Shown piece by piece: positions 57,586 to 64,000 of a stretch of DNA of 64,000 nt. Source of the DNA: Hordeum vulgare subsp. vulgare (lineage: Eukaryota; Streptophyta; Magnoliopsida; Poales; Poaceae); the NCBI RefSeq assembly GCF_904849725.1, contig NC_058522.1, positions 438,431,529-438,495,528 of the forward strand, written 5' to 3'. A model generated the notes under the pieces. That model did not search any database, had not been told where the DNA came from, and saw nothing but the letters and a program-made list of their open reading frames with translations. Both the position numbers and the translations under genes were made by a program. Within the stretch, counting starts at the first letter, position 1. The number at the start of each line of letters is the position of its first letter.

Positions 57586-59083
57586 TGATACGTCCATTTT
57601 GCATCATGTTTTCATGTTGATATTTATCGCTTCGTCGGCTGTTATTTCACTTCACGGTACAATTCTTATGCCTTTTCTATCTTATTTTGCAAGGTTTACA
57701 TGAAGAGGGAGAATGCCGGCAATTGGAATTCTGGCCTGACAGTGGAGCAAAGTTGAGATACCTATTCTGCGCAACTCCAAACGCCGTAAAAATCAACGAG
57801 GATTTTTTTCCGGATTTATCAAAAATACTCGGCCGAATAAGTGCCAGAGGGGCGCCATGGGTTGGCCACAAGCCTGCACGGCGCGGCCACCCCCCAGGCC
57901 GCGCCATGAGGGATTGTGGGCAACCTTCTGGCCCACTTGCTTCGTCCAGAAAAAAATCAGAGGGGAGCTTTTTCGTGGATTCACCGCCGCCACGAGGCGG
58001 AACTTGAGCATAACCAATCTAGAGCTCCGGCATGACGATCCTGCCGGGGAAACTTCCCTCTCGGAGGGGGAAATCGTTGCCATCGTCATCACTGACACTC
58101 CTCTCATCGGAGGGGACTCATCACCATCAACATCTTCATCAACAGTATCTCATCTCCAAACCCTAGTTCATCACTTGTAACCAATCTCCGTCTCGCGACT
58201 CCGATTGGTACTTGTAAGGTTGCTAGTAGTGTTGATTACTCTTTGTAGTTGATGCTAGTTGGATTATTTGGTGGAAGAGTTTATGTTCAGATCCTTTATG
58301 CTACTCATTACCTCTCTAGTCATGAATATGATTATGCTTTGTGAGAATTTACGTTTGTTCCTAAGGACATGGGACAAGTCATGCTAATAGTAGTCATGTG
58401 AATTTGGTATTCGTTTGGTATTTTGATATGTTGTATGTTGTTTTTCCTCTAGTGGTGTTATGTGAACGTCGACTACATAACACTTCACCATTATTTGGGC
58501 CTAGAGGAAGGCATTGGGAAGTAGTAAGTAGATGATGGGTTGCTAGAGTGACAGAAGCTTAAACCCTAGTTTATGCGTTGCTTCGTAAGGGGCTGATTTG
58601 GATCCACTAGTTTAATGCTATGGTTAGACTTTGTCTTAATTCTTCTTTCGTAGTTGCAGATGCTTGCGAGAGGGTTTAATCATAAGTGGGATACTTGTCC
58701 AAGTAAGGGCAGTACCCAAGCGCTGGTCCACCCACATATCAAACTATCAAAGTAACGAACGCGAATCATATGAACATGATGAAACTAGCATGACAGAAAT
58801 TCCCGTGTGTCCTCGGGAGCGTTTTTCCTCCTATAAGACTTTGTTCAGGCTTGTCCCTTGCTACAAAAGGGATTGGGCCACTTTGCTGCACCGTTGCTAC
58901 TTTTGTTACTTGTTGCTTGCTATGAATCATCTCACCACACAATCACTTGTTACCGACAATTTCAGTGCTTGCAGATATTTCCTTGCTGAAAACCACTTGT
59001 CAGATCCTTCTGCTCCTCGTTGGGTTCGACACTCTTACTTATCGAAAGGACTACGATTGATCCCCAATACTTGTGGGTCATCA
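57586..59083 (+). repeat. E5 5' LTR
   Basis: 1498 bp from TGATACGTCCATTTTGC to TTGTGGGTCATCA. U3 hairpin inner arms GGCGCGGCC (57880-57888) and GGCCGCGCC (57897-57905). Confidence 0.9.
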
Positions 59084-59094
59084 AGACTCTTTTC

Positions 59095-59112
59095 TGGCGC
59101 CGTTTCCGGGGA
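59095..59112 (+). promoter_or_regulatory. E5 primer-binding site
   Basis: TGGCGCCGTTTCCGGGGA, one mismatch to the tRNA-Asp complement. Confidence 0.88.
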
Positions 59113-59174
59113 GTGAAGCGCCTTTGGTAAGTGGAATTTGGTAAGGAAACATTCATATAGTGTGCTGAAATTTA

Positions 59175-61060
59175 TTGTCACTTGTCACTATGGATACTAA
59201 TCCTTTGAGTGGCTTGTTCGGGGTATCTTCACCTCGAACGGAAGCACGAATAGTTGCTCCTCAAGATTATGCACCTACTGAAAATATTTGCTTTGAATTT
59301 CCTTTGGGTATGCTTGAGAAACTGCTGGCTAATCCTTTTACAGGAGATGGAACATCACATCCAGACTAGCATCTAATCTATGTAGATGAAGTTTCTGGTT
59401 TATTTAAGCTTGCAGGTTTGCCCGAGGATGGGGTCAAGAAGAAGGTCTTTCCTTTATCTTTGAAGAATAAGGCGCTGACATGGTATAGGCTATGTGATGA
59501 TACTGTATCATGGGACTACAATCGGTTGAAATTGGAATTTCATCAAAAGTTTTATCCTATGCATTTAGTACATCGTGATCGGAATTATATTTATAATTTT
59601 GGGCCTCGTGACAGAAAAAGCATCGCTCAAGCTTGGGGGAGGCTTAAATCAATGCTATATTCATGCCCCAATCATGAGTTCTCGAGAGAAATTATCATTC
59701 AGAACTTCTATGCTCGGCTTTCTCATGATGATCGCACCATGCTTGACACTTCTTGTACCGGTTCTTTTATGAAGAGTGATATTGACTTCAAATGGAATTT
59801 ATTGGAGAGAATTAAATGCAACTTTGAAGATTGGGAGATTGAAGAAGGTAATGAGTCAGGTATGAATTTCACGTTTGATTGCGTTAAATCCTTTGTTGAA
59901 ACAAACACCTTTAGTGATTTTAGCGCTAAGTATGGCTTGACTCTGAGATAGTAGCTTCATTGTGTGAATCCTTTGCTGCTCATATTGATCTCCTCAAAGA
60001 GAAGTGGTTTAAATATCATCCTCCCTTAGAAGTCAATGTAGTTAAACCCACTCCAGTTGAAGAGAAAGTCATTGCCTATAATGATCCTGTTGTTCCCAGT
60101 GCTTACATTGAGAAACCACCTTTCCCTGTTAGGATAAAGGGTCATTCTAAAGCTTCAACTGTGATACATAGAGGCTATATTAGAACACCTACACCCCCTG
60201 AGCAAATTAGAGTTGAACCTAGCATTGATATTATCAAAGATCTTCTGTCCGATGATGTTGAGGGACATAATATTCACTTCTTTGAAGATGCTGCTAGAAT
60301 TGCTAAACCTCACGTTAGAGACAAACATAGGCCTGTTGTTGGCATGCCTGTGGTTTCTGTTAAGATAGGAGATCATTGTTATCATGGCTTATGTGACGTG
60401 GGTGCTAGTGTTAGTGCAATACCTCAATCCTTATACGATGAAATCAAAGACGTGATTGCACCTGTTGAGAAAGAACCTATTAATGTCACTATTCAGCTTG
60501 CCAATAGAGATACTATCTGCCCTGTGGGAATTGTTAGGGATGTTGATGTCTTGTGTGGTAAAACGAAGTATCCTGCTGATTTCCTTGTTCTTGATACCGC
60601 ACAAGATAGCTTTTCTCCCATCATATTTGGCAGACCCTTCCTCAATACTGTCAACGCTCATATTGAATGTGAGAAGCAAACTGTCACTGTTGGCTTTGAA
60701 GGTGTGTCACATGAGTTCAATTTCTCCAAGTTTGGTAGACAACCTCATGAAAAGGAGTTGCCTAGTAAGGATGAAACTATTGCCTTAGCTTCTATTGCCG
60801 TGCCTCCTACTGATCCCTTAGAGCAATACTTGCTTGAGCATGAAAATGATATGCATATGGATGAAAGGGATGAGATAGATAGAGTTGTCTTAGAACAGTA
60901 TCCTATCCTTAAGAATAACTTGCATGTTAAACTGCTTGGGGATCCACCCCCACCAAAGGGTGATCCTGTGTTCGAGCTTAAACAGTTGCGTGATACTCTT
61001 AAGTATGCTTATCTTGATGAAAAGGAGATATATCCTGTCATTATTAGTGCTAGCCTCTGA
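59175..61060 (+). pseudogene. gag-pro: E5 gag-protease
   Basis: Gag begins near 59175-59190 (MDTNPLSGLFG). An in-frame TAG at about 59367 and a one-base shift near 59940 break an otherwise continuous frame. Gag landmarks: LPEDGVKKKVFPLSLKNKA, TWYRL, QKFYP, SIAQAWGRLK. The 59960-61060 frame (366 codons) has a spacer, then protease with LCDVGASVSAIPQSLYDE (catalytic Asp) and PIIFGRPFLNTVNAHIEC, then a linker to RT with DPLEQYLLEHEN and LKYAYLDEKEIYPVI. Confidence 0.88.
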
Positions 61061-61061
61061 G

Positions 61062-61820
61062 AGCACGAAGAAAAGAAGTTACTAAAAACTCTGAGGAAGC
61101 ACTGTGCTGCTATTGGTTATACTCTTGATGATCTTAAGGGCATTAGTCCAACTCTATGCCAGCACAAGATTAAAACTGATCCTGACTTCAGACCAGTTGC
61201 TGATCATGAAAGAGATTAAATCCTAAGATGAAAGAAGTAGTAGGAAAATAAATACTAAAGCTCCTGGAAGCAGGTATCATTTATCCTGTTTCTCATAGCG
61301 ATTGGGTGAGTCTGGTGCATTGCATCCCTAAGAAGGGAAGTATTGCCGTTGTCCCTAATTATAAGGATGAATTGATCCCATAGAGGATTATTATTGGCTA
61401 TAGGATGGTGATCGATTTTAGGAAATTGAATAAAGCCACTAGGAAAGATCATTACCCTTTGCCTTTTATCGACCAAATTCTAGAAAGACTGTCTAAACAC
61501 ACACACTTCTGCTTTCTAGACGATTATTCTGGTTTCTCCCAAATACTAGTTGCACAATCTGATCAGGACAAAACCACTTTCACCTGCCCTTTCGGTACCT
61601 TTGCTTATAGACGTATGCCTTTTGGCTTATGTAATGCACCTGCCACCTTTCAAAGATGTATGATGGCTATATTCTCTGACTTTTGTGAAAAGATTGTTGA
61701 GGTTTTCATGGATGACTTCTTCATTTACGGGTCTTCCTTTGATGATTGCCTCAGCAACCTTGATCGAGTCTTGAAGAGATGTAAAGACACCAATCTTGTC
61801 TTGAATTGGGAGAAGTGCCA
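61062..61820 (+). pseudogene. E5 reverse transcriptase, truncated
   Basis: The region 61062-61400 is RT-like with several stops and shifts (HKIKTDPDFRPVADHERD, then the KEI.KLLEAGIIYPVS region). A clean frame from 61405: MVIDFRKLNKATRKDHYPLP, FCFLDDYSGFSQI (catalytic Asp), TFTCPFGTFAYRRMPFGLC, APATFQRCM, VEVFMDDFFIYG (FMDD box), LNWEKCH. It stops at the inverted LTR, so thumb, RNase H and integrase are not in the window. Confidence 0.9.
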
Positions 61821-63277
61821 TGATGACCCACAAGTATAGGGGATCAATCGTAGTCCTTTCGATAAGTAAGAGTGTCGAACCCAACGAGGAGTAGAAGGCT
61901 CTGATAAGCGGATTTCAGCAAGGTAATAACTGCAAGCACTGAAAGTAGCGGTAACAAGTGATGGTGTAGTGAGGTGAAACGTAGCGAGCAAAAAGTAACA
62001 AGTAACAAGTAGTAGCAACGGTGCAGCAAGTGGCCCAATCCCTTTTGTAGCAAGGGACAAGCCTGAACAAAGTCTTATAGGAGGAAAAACGCTCCCGAGG
62101 ACACACGGGAATTTCTGTCATGCTAGTTTCATCATGTTCTTATGATTCACGTTCGTTACTTTGATAGTTTGATATGTGGGTGGACCGACGCTTGAGTACT
62201 GCCCTTACTTGGACAAGCATCCCACTTATGATTAACCTCTCTCGCAAGCATCCGCAACTACAAAAGAAGAATTAAGACAAAGTCTAACCATATCATTAAA
62301 CTAATGGATCCAAATCAGCCCCTCATGAAGCAACGCATAGACTAGGGTTTAAGCTTCTGTCACTCCAGCAACCCATCATCTACTTACTACTTCCCAATGC
62401 TTTCCTCTAGGCCCAAATACGGTGAAGTGTTATGTAGTTGACGTTAACATAACACCACTAGAGAAAAATACAACATACAACATATCAAAATACCGAACGA
62501 ATATCAAATTCACATGACTATTATCAGCATGACTTATCCCATGTCCTCAGGAACAAAAGTAACTACTCACAAAACATAATCATAATGATGATCAGAGGTG
62601 TAATGAATAGCATCAAGGATCTGAACATAAACTCTTCCACCAAATAATCCAGCTAGCATCAACTACAAAGAGTAATCAACACTACTAGCAACCTTACAAG
62701 TACCAATCGGAGTTGCGGGACGAAGATTGGTTACAAGAGATGAACTAGGGATTGGAGAGGAGATGGTGCTGATGAAGATGTTGATGAAGATGCCTCCCCT
62801 CCAGCGAGAGGAGTGTTGGTGATGACGATGGCGACGATTTCTTCCTCCGGGAGGGAAGTCTCCCCGGCAGGATCGTCCTGCCGGAGCTCTAGATTGGATC
62901 TGCTCAAGTTCCGCCTCGTGGCGGCGGCGAAACCACGAAAAAGCTCCCGATTGATTTTTTCTGGACCATGACGCTTCATATAGCAAAAGAGGGGGGCTAG
63001 TGGGCCGTCAGGGAGCCCACAAGCCTCCACTCCGCCACCAGGGGGGTGGCGGTGTCAGGGCTTGTGGCGCCCTAGCAGCCCCCCTCCGGTAGTTCTTTTG
63101 CCCAATATTTTTTATAAAATCCCAAAAAAATCCACGTAACTTTTCAGGGCATTTGGAGATGTGCGGAATAGTGGACTAGGATTTTCTCCTTTTCCAGTAC
63201 AGAATTCCAGCTGCCTGAATTCTCCCTCTTCAAATAAACCTTGCAAAATAAGAGAGAAAAGGCATAAATATGGTACC
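61821..63277 (-). repeat. Inverted LTR of the E5 family, interrupted
   Basis: Plus start TGATGACCCACAAG is the reverse complement of the E5 LTR end. U3 hairpin arms at 63016-63025 and 63059-63068, inner CCGCCACC / GGTGGCGG. The TGATACGTCC terminus is missing because a new LTR starts at 63278. It is either a solo LTR or the 3' LTR of a minus-strand element. Confidence 0.85.
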
Positions 63278-64000
63278 TGATACGTCTCCAACGTATCTAT
63301 AATTTTTGATGGTTCCATGCTATTATCTTGTCAACTTTGGATGTTTTATATGCATGAATATGCTATTTTATATCTTTTTTGGGACTAACCTATTAACTCA
63401 GTGCCAAGTGCCAGTTTCTGTTTTTTCCGTGTTTTTGGCCCATTTTCAGACGGAGTCCAAATGGAATGAAACTTTACGATGATTGTTTTGGACTAAAATA
63501 GACCCCCGAAGCTTTGGGAGAAGGCCAGATGGGCCACGAGGGAGTAACAAGCCCTCACGCCGCCACCACCACCCCGGTGGTGGCGTGCAGGCTTGTGACC
63601 TCCTCGTAGGCCCAACTGACGCAATTCCACCGCCATAAATTCCTATAAATTCAGAAACCCCCCAAAAGAAACCTAGATCGGGAGTTCCGCTGCCGCAAGC
63701 CTCTATAGCCACCAAAAACCAATCTGGAGCCCGTTCCGGCACCCTGCCGGAGGGGGAATCCATCTCCGGTGGCCATCTTCATCATCCCGGCGATCTCCAT
63801 GACGAGGAGGGAGTAGTTCTCCCTCGGGGCTGAGGGTATGTACCAGTAGCTATGTGTTTGATCTCTCTCTCTCGTGTTCTTGAGATGTCTTGATCTCTAT
63901 GTACCATGGGCTTTGCTACTATAGTTGGATCTTATGATGTTCTTCCCCCTCTCCCTCTTGTAATGAATTGAGTTTCCCCTTTGGAGTTATCTTATCGGAT
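63278..64000 (+). repeat. LTR opening TGATACGTCTCCAACGTATC, cut by window end
   Basis: The first about 150 bp closely follow the LTR at 56483, but the sequence after the CCGGAGGGGG segment (about 63750) differs, so this is a related but distinct subfamily. The U3 hairpin has inner arms CGCCACCACC / GGTGGTGGCG within 63558-63585. Confidence 0.75.

Larger units (their letters stand above)
57586..61820 (+). mobile_element. E5: Athila-type Gypsy element with RT, 3' part displaced
   Basis: 5' LTR 57586-59083, tRNA-Asp-type PBS 59095-59112, gag-protease 59175-61060, RT from about 61062, cut off at 61820 by an inverted LTR. Unlike E1-E3 it retains pol. Left 5-mer CCTAT; the other flank is outside the window. 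Confidence 0.88.

Noticed and set aside
57586..63277. E5 as one inverted-LTR element of a new type
   Set aside because: The second LTR begins abruptly in RT coding sequence, and its outer arms have diverged from the E5 5' LTR, which fits a later independent insertion better.

Overview
This window is an almost pure block of nested LTR retrotransposons from a large grass genome, most probably a Triticeae species (wheat, Aegilops, barley or rye group). The reasons are the many LTRs opening TGATACGTC, a primer-binding site complementary to tRNA-Asp, 3.5-4 kb LTRs opening TGTAACACCC or TGTAGCGACCC, and insertion inside insertion. I see no cellular gene, no rRNA or tRNA gene, no CRISPR array and nothing prokaryotic. 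All open frames are gag, protease, reverse transcriptase (RT), RNase H, integrase or accessory retroelement ORFs, and almost all carry stops or frameshifts. Family names such as Sabrina are recollections, not database hits.

The oldest layer is element H, a Tat-lineage Gypsy element on the minus strand. Its 5' LTR is at 55895-56191, gag at 54823-55868, protease at 53838-54472, RT at 53103-53610 continuing at 42864, RNase H and integrase at 41222-42864, then integrase pieces at 40049-40235 and about 17828-18150. Into H inserted: E4 (42870-53102, minus, TSD GGTTT, 3.5 kb LTRs); a truncated E1-type LTR (40236-41221); E3 (18256-40048, minus, Sabrina-like); giant LTR B (3758-6634 and 16093-17827, minus); and an LTR fragment (56192-56482). 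E3 was hit by a 4 kb plus-strand solo LTR (20692-34728, TSD TAAAG), itself hit by E2 (22537-32578, plus, TSD ATACA). LTR B was hit by E1 (6635-16092, minus) and apparently by giant LTR A (1-3757). On the right, an LTR (56483-57585) in the 56192 fragment was hit by E5 (57586-61820, plus), which was hit by an inverted LTR of E5's own family (61821-63277), in turn hit by another LTR (63278-end).

E1 and E2 are one non-autonomous Athila-type family: gag-protease, then an unrelated ORF2 instead of RT and integrase. E5 has a similar LTR end and the tRNA-Asp PBS but does carry RT, so its kind could supply the missing enzymes in trans. E3 is also gag-protease only, and E4 is gag plus an accessory ORF only.

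The most interesting signals are structural. (i) Every TGATACGTC-type LTR carries a nested GC-rich hairpin just upstream of its promoter, with a constant outer stem and inner stems that change on both sides. (ii) The same U3 module recurs inside E1 and E2 between gag-protease and ORF2. (iii) E1, E2 and E3 carry an extra copy of the polypurine tract about 1.9-2.0 kb upstream of the 3' LTR, and E4 carries three copies. (iv) Four different giant LTRs share a CCGTGGACACGG motif next to a 12-base palindrome whose arms change in a compensatory way.
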